Of a stretch of DNA of 64,000 nt, positions 1-10,956 are shown in pieces. How positions within the stretch are numbered: position 1 is the first letter of the stretch; the number at the start of each line of letters is the position of its first letter. Location of the stretch: assembly GCA_964017125.1 (NCBI GenBank), contig OZ024902.1:104194529-104258528 (forward strand). Direction: 5' to 3'. Both the position numbers and the translations under genes were made by a program. Source of the DNA: Flabesymbios commensalis. Taxonomy: Eukaryota > Annelida > Polychaeta > Terebellida > Flabelligeridae. The notes under the pieces were generated by a model. It had not been told where the DNA came from. It was given only the letters and a program-made list of their open reading frames with translations, and ran no database searches.

Positions 1-574
1 GCCTTTTCTATTATACTATATACTGGTATACTGATATAAATTAGTTCATAAACATCCAAAACTAACACTTAGAACTATTGTAGTACTTCAATGTGTCCTA
101 TTCATCAACAACTGGATATTGTTTGCGGTTGTCTTTTAGTATTATTTGAGCAATAAATACAGCTCTGGCCAGATAACAATAATATTAACATCTATAGAAG
201 ATTGTGATTGGAGCTTGATGGATAGACGACTGCAACCAGTTATCATTTAAATGCGTCCTGCTGCACCTGACGAACTATCACATTCAGTTTTACTAAGTGT
301 GAATTAAGACCACGAGGAAGTATCCAATCGAGGAAGTATCCAATGGTGTCCAATCGTGGAAGTGGTTACAACAATTCCGCAGCTGCACAAAGATGTGATT
401 AATATATTGACGAGGGTGACTGTTCTAGCATTATGCAAGATGATGGCATTCATGCAACTCTGAGATATACACATCAGGCCTATATAGCTACGGCGATGAA
501 AGCAACAAATTAAATTTGTGTACATTTTTCCTATAATTAATGTGTTGTTTTTACAAAATTATATATTTTGCATT
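1..574. other. no gene recognised
   Basis: AT-rich unique-looking sequence. Short open frames on both strands have no recognisable domain, no repeated motif and no convincing splice context. I see nothing further here. Confidence 0.5.
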
Positions 575-905
575 CCCGTAACTACATGTAATATGGAAGT
601 TAGTATTTTATTGCTGTTGTGTATTTTGTTGGTATTAAAAACAATATCTAGGCACAAAAAACAACTTTCTACGACATTTATAAAAAAACAGTTATGGTAG
701 GCTACTTTATGTGTAATTGACGGCTATCTTGGATTTTTCCCAGTTACTACAATCATGTAGGTATAATATGGAAGTTAGAGCTTATTGCTATTCTGTAAAA
801 TATTTCTTGGTATTAAAAACCTGTATTTAGGCACCAAAAACAGCGTAAGTCATGGTATTTTTGGCGGCCATCTTGGATTTTTTCCTCTAGCGAGAAACAC
901 TACAT
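575..905 (+). repeat. two diverged tandem copies, ~175-bp unit
   Basis: The phrase ATATGGAAGTTAG followed by a T-rich run and TTGGTATTAAAAAC starts near 591 and again near 766, giving a period of about 175 bp. Each unit then carries a TAGGCAC-AAAAAC block and a 'CTTGGATTTTT' phrase. The copies differ by many substitutions and small indels, so the duplication is old. Confidence 0.6.
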
Positions 906-1402
906 AGGCTGGTGTGACAGGACCGCTACCACAAGTGGCTGTTGCGACAGTGCCGCTACCACCAGGACGACCTGATATTGCTGGCTAACATGACACATTA
1001 CTCTCATAACAATATTAAATATTTCTGCAACATATTGTACAAATTGTAATGTACGTTTTTCACCTTTGAAATGTCAACAGTGTGATTCTCGTGATGTAAT
1101 TTTCAGATGTAATGAATAACTCTCCTAGGATACCTTGCAGTCATTTATATAAATGGCCGTCTCAAGGTAATTCCCTGTTTGCTGTCATGTCTAGTATTCA
1201 GAGATTCTATTCAAACTGGTTACGTCTGCCTAGTAAGTTTATAACTAGCTATTGTAAACTGTCAAATCATATTTATAATTAACCCTTATTACACTGTTAC
1301 CCTTTACAGCGCTGAACCATAGAGACCAAAGGGTTTTCTACAATTTGAAATCATCATAAATGTCTTAGTTAGCTCTTTCCGCTTCATTTGAATACCTATG
1401 TT

Positions 1403-1550
1403 ATAGTGCATGAGCCAGACCCTGAAAATTTGGCCTTTACTACCACTTGGGGGGGCAAATTCCCACTATATTTTTCTGAAAGCCATATATCTTGGGATGT
1501 CATTTCTGCATGATAGCAGTTTAGATTCGGTAGCTTTACGATTTTACAGT
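1403..1550 (+). repeat. subterminal inverted repeat, left copy
   Basis: Pairs with 10771-10909 on the other strand. Shared phrases include GCATGAGCCAG (GTATGAGCCAG in the partner), TACCACTTGGGGGGGCAAA, CCCACTATATTTTTCTGAAAG and TGATAGCAGTTTAGA. It begins about 124 bp inside the proposed left end. Confidence 0.75.
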
Positions 1551-1754
1551 CATAATAGTGGATCCTATTTATATATATAAATATGCATTTTGGCGCAATT
1601 TTTTGAAAGTGTTTATCAGTAAATATACAGTGAGAGCAAAATTAGCTTCATTTAGCTCTGTGCACGCAAGAAAGTAGAAACAACTGCTCTGTCAATACCC
1701 TCAAATACACTCATTGTAATATTTTACGGTGGTGGTTACTTCACTCGACACCTC

Positions 1755-2560
1755 GCGAGGTCATCAGAGGTCATCAAAGGTCACAAAAGGTCATCACCAG
1801 GTAAATTTAAAAAATAATTTATTTTTTTCAAAATTTTGTCTGGCAGAACATATATTTTGTACATGCCGTAATCAAAAATCATAGCACACTTAGCTGTGAG
1901 AATATGGCATGAATGTGACAAAAAAATATACATAGAACTGTGGAATAACAAAATTTTGACGACCTTTTTCTCAGTTGAAAATGAATGTTATTAATTAACA
2001 ATATTACACACAGCTAGCGTATTTCAGAACATTTGGACCGACATACCCCATGTATGCACGCACTACATTGGGAATGATACCTTAAAATGAAATGTTACAA
2101 TTTTTTTATTTTTTAGTGTTGATCTCCCCCAACCCCCTCCTTGACCCCGTACAAGGTCATTAGAGGTCACTAAAGGTCAAATTCTGGTATTTTTTCAACC
2201 AGTTTCATTTTTCCCAAAAATGTGCCTGAGTGCACATATATATCTTTGTACCTGCCATAAACACTTACCACAACTCGCTTAATTCTGGGAAAATGCACAG
2301 AAGTGGGAAAATATACATAAAACTATGGAAAAATAACATTTTGGCGGCGGTTTACTCAGTTAAAAATGAATATTATTATTAAGCGATCACACATTGCCAG
2401 CGTATTTCAAGAGTACATATCGTCCGACATATATCACATAGGCATGTAGGCTGAATTAGTAGTGTTACCTATTAGGGGTACAAATTCATTGCGATATTCT
2501 AGTCGTGGTCACCGCCCTGATCCTGTGCGAGGTCATCAGAGGTCACCAAGTGTAAATTAA
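1755..2560 (+). repeat. ~390-bp tandem repeat, each unit headed by AGGTCA direct repeats
   Basis: Three headings with AGGTCA half-sites every 10 bp occur at 1758-1793 (four half-sites), 2154-2179 (three) and 2530-2545 (two). The ~360-bp bodies between them are recognisably similar: each has a 'ttgtac-tgcc' phrase, a 'gtggaataacaaaattttg'-like phrase and a 'cagttaaaaatgaat' phrase. This is an old tandem duplication of a ~375-395-bp unit, inside the left subterminal part of the proposed large element. Confidence 0.65.
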
Positions 2561-3320
2561 TTATACATTAGCATGATCACGCATAGTACTAATATCATAT
2601 CGAATGAGCCACCCCAAAAATGATATGATTAACTTACAAGAATGAAATATACCCGCTTAAAATTAATATAGAGCCGGACACCAAATGAAAATATACGCTA
2701 CAGGAAGAAGACAACAATTAATAATGAACACATATGGCTCCAATTGTTTTATTTTCCATTGAAAAGGGAGATCCTTAAATCTGCTAAATTATTACTTTTA
2801 TTTCACATATTAGTCATGTATATCATTGTGCGTGACATTGTATATGTTGTTACGTACACATTAAAACATAGCTAATTACGATCTAATAAATTTGTATACA
2901 TACAGGTTGATAATATTTTAGCGAGCTAGGGTGAAACCGTAACATTTGACATGCATGTGTTATCAGGTTATGAGCAATATGGAAGTCAAATTTGAAACAT
3001 TCATATCTGTAAATACACGAAAATGTTTTCTTTTATCGTTGGATCCCCTTTGCAATTGTTTAATCAACTATAACACGCACTACGTATAATTAATAAGAAA
3101 ACTAGTAGCATCAGCTTCCTGTTGTACGCTACATTTATAATTATATTTTATAAGTGACTGTGTAGTTTATGCATATAACCTATTTACATGCTGGTTAAGA
3201 ATATAATTGAGTTATAGCCATGACAATCGATGTGTATGTGTCATGAACAATAAATCTATGTTTTATAACATACATATTAATGGGATACATACTATATTTT
3301 CTTAAAATAGTTGGTAGTTT
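2561..3320. other. no gene recognised
   Basis: AT-rich sequence inside the proposed large element. I see no coding block, palindrome or tandem repeat that can be named. Confidence 0.45.
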
Positions 3321-3329
3321 GATCATTAT

Positions 3330-3555
3330 ACACCATTTAAACCTTGATGATGCATCCAAGCATCATTTTGCATGCAGCATCCATAAACATCATGAAAACT
3401 GAACAATACAAATTTATTACAGAGAAGGCAATGTATTTATTGTGTTACATTTTTTAGTTGATTTTCATCTACTACAAAACAAGAATTGTGATAGCAATTT
3501 GCGGCCTGTAGTTGATGAAGCTTTTAATTGTAAATTATTAACCGTTTATATCTCA
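3330..3555 (+). mobile_element. degenerate H3 MITE (piggyBac-like)
   Basis: Matches the better preserved copy at 54.8 kb: a GATGCATCCAAGCATCATTTT start, then an AT-rich body, then a hairpin TCATCTACTACAA ... CAATTTGCGGCCTGTAGTTGATGAA near the right end. The termini are eroded. Confidence 0.5.
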
Positions 3556-3790
3556 CTATTTAAATATTTTAACATTCATGGTGTATCAAAGCATCATTTT
3601 CATGCATTACAGAAATTCGAATTGAAAATTTCTATAGAACTTTTCAACCATACAGCATTTTTCTCAATTTATCACACTTTTGAAGACTAGTCGTACGCAT
3701 CCACTAGATGGCGACAGCAATGCGCGGCCTGTAGTGGGTGAAGATTCAAATGGTAAATTTAGGCGTGCAAGTTTACCATAATATCGTGCA
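3555..3790 (+). mobile_element. degenerate H3 MITE, second copy in tandem
   Basis: A second H3-like copy follows directly: 'AAGCATCATTTTCATGCATTACA' (the family start) at ~3590 and a hairpin 'GCATCCACTAGATGGCGACAGC ... GCGGCCTGTAGTGGGTGAA' at 3700-3755. It is then closed by 'GGTAAATTTAGGCGTGCAAG', which parallels the right end at 55.0 kb. Confidence 0.45.
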
Positions 3791-4154
3791 GTAGTTTGCT
3801 ATGAATACCTTGAATAAAATCAAGTTCTGAACAATGTTTAATTAACAAGAAACCTAAACATATCTGTTTAATAATGTATATTGCATATATACATGTATTA
3901 CATTGTGTCTTCTTGTATGTGTCGTTTATATGTTTAGTACATTATCTGCATGTTGTAAACTAATGTCTGCTTCGCAATCTTCTGGTTTTTTATTGCTGCA
4001 CTCTCGAAGTCGACATATGTCAGTGTATTTAAGTCCATTCAAGATACACACACGTGACGGTAACTTGCATCCTCTTGAACATTTACAGGACATCAATTCC
4101 AAAACAGTTTCAGGAGATGGGGAGCCTGTTATCCAGTCTATTGTGAGAAATTGT

Positions 4155-4167
4155 TGGTCGTGGTCTG
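4155..4167 (+). repeat. target-site duplication, left copy (SINE)
   Basis: TGGTCGTGGTCTG, repeated exactly at 4488-4500 on the other side of the SINE. Confidence 0.9.
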
Positions 4168-4487
4168 GGCGGGGGCCCTAGGGTAGTGGTTAGCACCGTT
4201 GCCTTTCACGCCAGAGTCCGGGGTTCGGTTCCCGGTCTCGGCGGTTTGAAAGAAACAAAATTGTTTCTTCCCCATCCACGTGTGAAAGTTAGTATTGTGG
4301 GGAGCCTCCGTGACCGAGAGGTAGCGTGCTCGGCCTCAGACCGTCAGGGCTCGAATTTCGAATCTTGTGTCTGGAGGACAGTGTCATCTCAATCATCTCA
4401 CCATCCTCAGGAGGTTCTCCTGGCCCAGTTTAGCCTATATGTGCACAAAGGTGGCCTAAAGCCCGATTCATTTCATTTCATTTCATT
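4168..4487 (+). mobile_element. dimeric tRNA-derived SINE inserted in the pseudogene
   Basis: The first monomer (4168-~4245) folds like a tRNA-Glu. It has A-box-like TAGTGGTTAGCACC, an anticodon-loop region CTTTCAC and B-box GGTTCGGTTCC. The second monomer (~4297-4370) has a GACCGAGAGGTAGCGTG A-box-like region and GGCTCGAATTTCGAATC as B-box. A tRNA-unrelated body follows with CAGTTTAGCCTATATGTG and GGTGGCCTAA, ending in an (ATTTC)n tail. A perfect 13-bp duplication (4155-4167 and 4488-4500) flanks it, so it went in by LINE-type retrotransposition as one unit. Related body or tail sequence recurs at 11.7 and 52.3 kb. Confidence 0.9.
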
Positions 4488-4500
4488 TGGTCGTGGTCTG
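4488..4500 (+). repeat. target-site duplication, right copy (SINE)
   Basis: Exact repeat of 4155-4167; pseudogene sequence resumes immediately after it. Confidence 0.9.
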
Positions 4501-5699
4501 ATCCTAATTCCCAACCATGTCCTTCCTTTTGGATTTGGAATTTCAGGGCTTGCTTGAAGGCTTCGTCTCCATATAGCTGCTTGATAATTTACTCGCAATG
4601 CATGCTTTGCCTGGCAGTCCTGGTATGGTGGTAGTTGGTAAGATTCAACTTCGCCATCTTTTTGTATCGCAAGTCATTAATTTGTGAAGTCACCTGCTTT
4701 GTTGCATATAGAAGACATGTGAACTTTTCTCTTCTAGTAAATAATTCTGGGATGATATTCCAATTTTCTCCTACTGTATAAAGGTTATTCTGGCGTCTTC
4801 GCTTGTCTTAATCAATTCTAAAGCACAAATTTTACCTTTTCCAGCAAAAGCACTCACATTATCACATCCTGTAAAGGCATACAGTCCTATCAGTGTTTTA
4901 GAAAACTGTGAGCCGATGGCAAAGCATATCTGGCGGATGTCAATCAATCGCGTAGGCCTATGTGTTTGTGTTCTGCATTTCTGGAAAAGAGGAACTTCGA
5001 TGGTGTCACTAAAAGCCAAGCACAGAACATAAACATATGTATCCTCTGAAGAAATAATTATTGATGAGTAACCATATTTTACAGCATGGGCAGCGTGCAG
5101 TAGCATGCGTTCATCTGCTTCCTTATCTTCGCTCATTAGTTCTTCAACTTCGTCACACATGTCCTGGTGAATTTTCCAGCACTTTTTGCCATCTGTGGCA
5201 TGGAGTACCTAGTCCTGTAGTTTTTGTGAATATTTAGGTTTTGCCATTCATGGATTAGAAATTCTATGAGGCTAGCTTTATTATTTGCTTGCTTGAGAAA
5301 TAATCTCCAGTCTAATCAGCTGAGTAGATGAAATATTGTGCAGCTGCAGACCTTCTTCTCCTATTTGTGTCCTTTCAACGTTTTTTTATATATATATGGT
5401 CTGGTAAGTGTCAAAAACAACGTCTATTCTGTTACTGTGCATACCTTCTTTACACACCATTCCGTGTAAATCAGCAGCCACATCTCCAAAGGTAGTTACT
5501 TCGTTTTTTACTTTATGTACTAAACTCATCCCATCAACTATAGTTGTTGAATTGGTTCGGAAGGATTTGCTGGAGGTGCTAGTTTATTCAAATGCTTGGT
5601 CAAAACAGATTTAGCTGTTTTCCGTGGTGTTCCATCAGGATTTGCCAGTGAAGGTAAAGGTTCAAGTGGATGTGCAAAAACGTCTCTCATACCAAGGCT

Positions 5700-6357
5700 T
5701 CCACTTTGTGCTATTACAATTATTCTTCCAAACGGCTGTATAATTCAACCTGAAAAAGTAGTCAAACTTTTAGGCATTAATATTGATGAAAATTTGAATT
5801 TTTCGATACACACAGAAGAAATTTGTAAGAAAGCTGGCAGACAGCTGAGCGCTCTGAGAAGACTGTCGTTTTGCCTTGACATCAAGGCCAAATTGGCCCT
5901 TTTTAGAGCGTTCATCCTCAGCCACTTTCAATACTGCTCAGCCGTGTGGTATCACTGTAGTGCTCCAAATGCACGCTGTATGGAAAAGATTCAGGAGAGG
6001 GCGCTAAAGTGTGTTTATTCCAAGCATACCGCCTCCTATGAGTCCCTCATGAATAAAGCTCACTTGCCATCTCTGGAAGATGGGAGACAAATGAACATCG
6101 CCATTCAGACTTTCAAAATTCTTAATGACTTAGCACCAACCTACCTCCTTGAACTGATTGAAAAACGCTGTCGCACCCGCAATTTAAGAAATTCTGTAAA
6201 TATCCTGAAAATTCCTCTCGTGAAGAGGGTGCGACATGGAACAAATTCCTTTTGCTTTTTGGCCCCTAAAATCTGGAACTCTTTGCCAGAGGCATTGAGA
6301 ATAACCAGAGACCTTAAAACTTTCAGAGATGGCCTGCGAGCCTATTTTTTCATTTAA
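5700..6357 (+). CDS. LINE reverse-transcriptase C-terminal fragment
   Basis: About 218 residues open to a stop at 6355-6357. They cover the post-palm part of the RT and the C-terminal domain of a LINE ORF2. It cannot act alone: the palm aspartates, endonuclease and any start codon of its own lie in the lost 5' part. An in-frame ATG at 5596 lies in flanking pseudogene sequence, read antisense, and is not the true start. Confidence 0.85.
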
Positions 6358-6756
6358 TTGAGAGCAAAATTAGATGTAGGTCCCTCGAAAATGCGATACA
6401 GTTATGCAATTAATAATAAATGACAAATGTTTTTTACGTAACTTTTAGCCATATAATTTATTTTTTTCATATACATCATAAGTTTTCTATAAAATCGGGT
6501 AATCTACTTTTATGTGCCAAAATGGATTATGTAACATTTAACAATATATGTTTCTCATTTACATTATTTGTTTTTTATAAGTATTTGTCTATATAATCCG
6601 TAATATATTTATTTTTTTTACATTTCATGATGACTACCTGCCAGCCAACCTGCTTGTTTTAGCTGTTATATTTATTGTTTTATTTTATATGTCGCTTGTA
6701 ATAGCTCGTTAGAGCTAATGTTATATGTTTTTATGTGCGACTTAAAATAAATCTTA

Positions 6757-6779
6757 TCTTATCTTATCTTATCTTATCT
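6757..6779 (+). repeat. (CTTAT)n LINE tail
   Basis: About four and a half TTATC/CTTAT units directly after AATAAAT, in the position of a LINE 3' tail. Confidence 0.85.
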
Positions 6780-7699
6780 GTCTTCAACGTCACAGCTTCA
6801 CCATTGGATATAGCTTTCTTCTTTTTGACTAGATTAGAGAACGTTTTCAGTTTGTTTTTCGAAAGCGGGTCATGGAATTTCAGTCAAGGTGGATTGCTTT
6901 GCAGTCTGTCAAAGTTGAATCGTTCATATGTTTTTTTACCTGTGTTGTGAGCGTTGAGTAAATCTTCCATGATATCTGCGGGCGCTGTTGTTGCTGTAGA
7001 GATGCATACCAATTCATTTTCTTCAAACGGGTTAATCCAATTATCAAATAACTCCAGAATAGCTGATACATTCTTCTCGTCTTTCTCAATTACTGGTTTT
7101 TGTAGATCGGAATGGTTTAAAGATGATTTACTTGTATTTGTAATGTCACTCAGGTTTACAAAAAAACACTGCGATATTCCGCTGTGAGATAAAATCTACT
7201 CACGGCTCCAGATTTTTTACTGAACTTTGTAATCCCTCCTGCTGTTTGCGTATCTTTATTTATAGTCATTTCAATCGTTTGATCGACTGGAATTCGTCGA
7301 AATGGATTTTGATCCGCCACTTGTACTGGAAATTCACCGTTACAAACTATGTTGTATACCTCTGGGTGTTTATCTTTAAGGCTGTACATTTTTGTAAGGT
7401 ATGCAGGCAGGTATCTTGCATACTTAGCTCTGTCATAAGCCATGGAATAATTTTACTTATAGCTGAGAGGTGCAGATGCCAATTTCTTTCTCTAGATGCT
7501 CTTAACAGACCCACCAATATGGCACCTACTATGTCAACGTAAGACATCCAAAATGCTGATAGATTGCCATTATCATGGCGAAGGAAGTCTAAATATTCAT
7601 TCCAGCTCACAGTCACTTGTTCAAAAGCTACACAGTTCAATTGAGGTATGTATAAGTGAAACAAAAAACATAGGGTCCTACATACAATAGTCTACAGCT

Positions 7700-8815
7700 T
7701 CAATAGGGCAAATGAAAAAGGATTTTATCAAAATAATATACTATACTAAATATCTATACTAATTTCAACATTTCTGAACTAGCCTTAATCATATAGTGAC
7801 ATGAACACACATTTCTCATTTTGAAATCCCGAAGTTTTACCATTTCAATTTGATGTTGAGCCATGAGAAAGTTGAATTTTGAGCGGTTTTGTGGCCCTTT
7901 TTCATTTCCGATGGTTATTTTTTAATGACAAAAATCTGGTCTGAGGGGGTTGGGGTGGGTATGTTTGGTAGCAGGAGATCTAAGAATACATAGAATAAAA
8001 TTGATTTAAAGTTAACTCCAATGTAAATATTTTTAGTTTCAACACATTTTTAAAACTACATGTAGAAAACATTCAGTTAGCACAACAAATGTCTTATAAT
8101 TAGTCTGAATTTGTTCTAGGTAATTTGTTTTCAAGTTTGTAAATGCTAATTTAAATTGGTTTGTATGAAGCGGTAGGTCAGTAAGTATTATATAATATTA
8201 TTATAATGTATTCACATCACCTGTCTCCACAAGGAACATCATTGGTAGGCCTATGTTATGTGAAACTCAATAACATGGAGCTCCAACGTTTTCACCGAGC
8301 TAGCTAATACAATGAAGTATGGGGGAGGGGATCTTATATAACATTGTTTTCATTGAGTAGCAATTCAAAAAGGGTTTTCCGTGACGTCACTGCGTTTCGC
8401 AAAAAATCTGAGTGTCATGCTTAACAATGTAAGAATGTGGATATACTTGAGTATTATGTATGCTTGTATAAAGAACTGGTGTATGTGACTAGCATACATG
8501 GTTAACCTTCAGTGTGATTACAGCTACACTACACTAACCATTTCAACACACATGTCAAATGTATAGCTCTGTAAAAACAATTTTGATTAAAACTAATTTG
8601 AAGGAAATACATTTTTAAAAACTGGACAACCTGTATAGGCCTACATATAAGTGTACTTTGAGTATATTTTTGTTTTCCATAGATATAGTTGGCCTACACT
8701 ACTGCACATTGTACGCCCTTTTTCCATGGTAGTAGCCTGACACTGTTATGACCGAGCTATCCCACACGACGTTGTTGCGACTTTTAATCAACGTCATTGA
8801 CATTAGTAAAAAATA
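7700..8815. other. no gene recognised
   Basis: AT-rich sequence upstream of the pseudogene on its strand and inside the proposed element. It may hold eroded 5' exons or a promoter, but I recognise none. Confidence 0.4.
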
Positions 8816-9009
8816 ATTCTCAGAGCAATAAAACATTTTTTTCATGCAAAAAATTGCGTGATTTTTTACAATAATACATTTTTTTATTTGTAGAGTGATA
8901 ACAGCAAGTAACAAAAATAATTAAAAAAAAAAGATTGTGCGTGGAATAAATATGCCCAACTGATGTGACAAATAGCGTTAGGCCACTGTGTTTTAGATCA
9001 GAAAAAATC

Positions 9010-9215
9010 CCAAATCTAATGAGGGAGGGCGGTAAAAAAAAAATTAGGAAAAGACAAACATTCAACCTATTTTCGGAAAAGAAAAGTTAATGAGGGCGAC
9101 AAAAAAAAACATTGGACAAATTTCTGGAAAGGTTAATGAGGGCGACGAAATAAAAAAAAAGACCTATTTTAAATAAAGTTAACGAGGGCGACGAAAAAAA
9201 AAGCAAAAAAAACAT
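9010..9215 (+). repeat. short tandem repeat, ~45-bp unit, A-rich
   Basis: GTTAATGAGGGCGAC (or GTTAACGAGGGCGAC) followed by an A-run recurs near 9087, 9132 and 9179, with a weaker 'aatgagggagggcggt' near 9017. The period is about 45 bp. Confidence 0.6.
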
Positions 9216-10760
9216 AGCTGGAAAAAAGTTTTTTATTTCCTGAAATAAACTTGGTTTTTTTCGGAATGTTTTTTTTATCTACCGAAATTAAATGGTTTTT
9301 TTTTTTAAATCGGCAACAATTATTCAATTCGCGCACTGGGCAATTTTGGTAATGCGCGGCCTAAATCTAATGCGCGCGCTCATGTAAAACAGAGAAAAAA
9401 CATAGTGGCCTTAGAATAATATAAATTTATTGCCCTGTAGCCATATAGCGAGAACAAAAATGTTGTCTTAACTTCCGTAGGATATAAGGGGCCTACCGAC
9501 AAAATGTCATTATGTTAGGCCTAGACATTTTTTGTAGCGATAGTCCTATCGAGTTCAAGCAAACATCATGATATTTGGCCTAGGGGATGAATGGCCGTAG
9601 CTAGGGGGGGGGGGGGGGGGGAGATGGGGCGGACGGTAGCCTATCAAGCAGGGTCAGTTTTTCGTCGGTAAAATTTATCAGATTGCATGGGCTGCCAAAA
9701 TTTGGTATGAGCAACTAAAATTTGCCTAGGCCCTAAATATTATAGGCGGCCTAGGCTTACTAGAGTAGGCCCTATACATAGGCCTACAGATTTTTCGTGG
9801 ATATCTTGACCACTTAGACGATTTGGTTCAAAAAAACACGTAGCCTATAGAAGCAATAAATTATTATACCATTATGTAGGCCCGGTATGCCTGATGTCTA
9901 CTCATTACTGTAGATCCTCTACCGTGAAGACTATATCTTATAGGTTTATCAACATGAATTATCGCTGCACACGTTTCTACAGATTATTCGACGTCCTAGC
10001 TCAAGCATGGCGACGAAACATGATTATATAATTATAACTGTTAACAGAACGTATGCCCTATGAGTAGCCTATGTTCATTCATTGGAATCTGCCAAATGCA
10101 CAGCTCCACCAACTTGAATTGTGTAGGCTATAAGATGTTGAAATGGGGGAGGGGGGGGGGGGTCTCACCAGTTAAACTGTGAAATTTAATACCAACTTCT
10201 AAATGTCAAAAACACAATGCCTGTCAACGCGATAATATTTAACGCGTATGACTGCAGTATAGTACCGCAGTCCTGTGCTCTGTGTCTGGCATTCACAACA
10301 AAAAAGATGATTGTTTCTTTGGATAATTTCATGATGGAGACATCTTATTGCTTTAGTTGTATATTTTTATATATAAAGCAACCATATGTGTCAGGGGATG
10401 TCCTATACATGCATACGAAAGTATTATTGTCTGGTAGAATACGAGTTGTCAACAACGCCGGTCACGGTTTTCAACCGGCACTCCAAAACTCGGGTGTACG
10501 GGTCACAAAATACTATCCTAATCACAGTAGCTTAGGATTAAAAAAATAATACTTTGGATATCGATAAAATATTATTCAATATATTACATGTTTGTGTTAA
10601 GTATGATTACACCTTTAAGTAGAAGTCATTTTTTTGGCATTTTGCACGTGTCGTCTGCTTTGTTTACTGTCAATATTAGTTGATAATAAACTGCAACACG
10701 CGTTCATAAAAACGCGTCGAAGTAACCAGAACGTGCAGTTTTCTCACGAATGGGTGGTCT
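9216..10760. other. no gene recognised; long G-runs
   Basis: AT-rich with repeated GGCCTA phrases. A run of 18 or so G at about 9605-9620 and another G-rich run at about 10145-10162 stand out. A 110-codon open frame at 10217-10549 shows no recognisable motif. Confidence 0.4.
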
Positions 10761-10770
10761 ACTAATACAT

Positions 10771-10909
10771 CTATAAAATTGTTAAGCTACCGTTTCTAAA
10801 CTGCTATCATACAAAAATAGTATCCCTAGATATATAGCTTTCAGAAAAATATAGTGGGCATTTGCCCCCCCAAGTGGTAGTGAGGACCCCCTCTGGCTCA
10901 TACACTATT
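10771..10909 (-). repeat. subterminal inverted repeat, right copy
   Basis: Reverse-complement partner of 1403-1550, including the C7 run and CTTTCAGAAAAATATAGTGGG. It lies about 135 bp inside the proposed right end. Confidence 0.75.
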
Positions 10910-10956
10910 ATGGATCTACAGGCATTATAGTTTTGTTTTATTTTTTCTCATGCAGT

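Larger units (their letters stand above)
5700..6780 (+). mobile_element. 5'-truncated non-LTR retrotransposon (LINE), 3' end
   Basis: An open frame from about 5705 to 6357 encodes the C-terminal end of a LINE reverse transcriptase: VKLLGINIDENLNFSIH, KKAGRQLSALRRLS, FRAFILSHFQYCSAVWYHC, ERALKCVYS and IWNSLPEALR. The catalytic core (including the YxDD box), the endonuclease and ORF1 are absent. A ~400-bp AT-rich 3' UTR ends in (CTTAT)n at 6757-6779. The style of the tail and C-terminus suggests a CR1/Jockey-type clade, but I cannot fix it. It interrupts the minus-strand pseudogene. I see no clean target duplication, and some gene sequence seems to be missing at the junction. The long uninterrupted frame implies a fairly recent insertion. 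Confidence 0.9.
3930..7690 (-). pseudogene. broken copy of a multicopy FEN1/XPG-like (PIN-fold) nuclease gene with C-terminal CXC cluster
   Basis: Read on the minus strand from 7690 down, blocks appear in the order I recall for a widespread, formally uncharacterised invertebrate protein family. In order they are: FLRHDNGNLSAFWMSYVD and LLRASRERNWHLHL (7664-7347); KYARYLPAY, FRRIPVDQTIEMTINKDTQ and GAVSRFYLTAEYRS (7443-7156); PLPSLANPDGTPRKTAKS (~5690-5600); VDGMSLVHKVK and RIDVVFDTYQ (~5540-5405); EADERMLLHAAHA and AFTGCDNVSAFAGKGK (5160-4771); a block ending in QKEGHGWELGSDHD (to ~4500); and SCKCSRGCKLPSRVC with ICRLRECSNK (~4090-3975). The function is inferred. VDGM, VVFD, EAD and the SEDT block are placed like the acidic residues of FEN1/XPG nucleases, and GCD-x6-GKGK resembles their GCDYxxxxxGIGP helix-hairpin-helix. 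The CKC-x3-C cluster resembles a CXC DNA-binding motif. The copy is dead: it has several frame breaks, a LINE near 5.70-6.78 kb and a SINE at 4.17-4.49 kb. It may be cargo of the surrounding large element. Confidence 0.75.

Noticed and set aside
4168-4245. Possible functional tRNA-Glu gene
   Set aside because: A- and B-box and a TTC-like anticodon region are present, but it lies within a target-site duplication together with a second tRNA-like head and a SINE tail.
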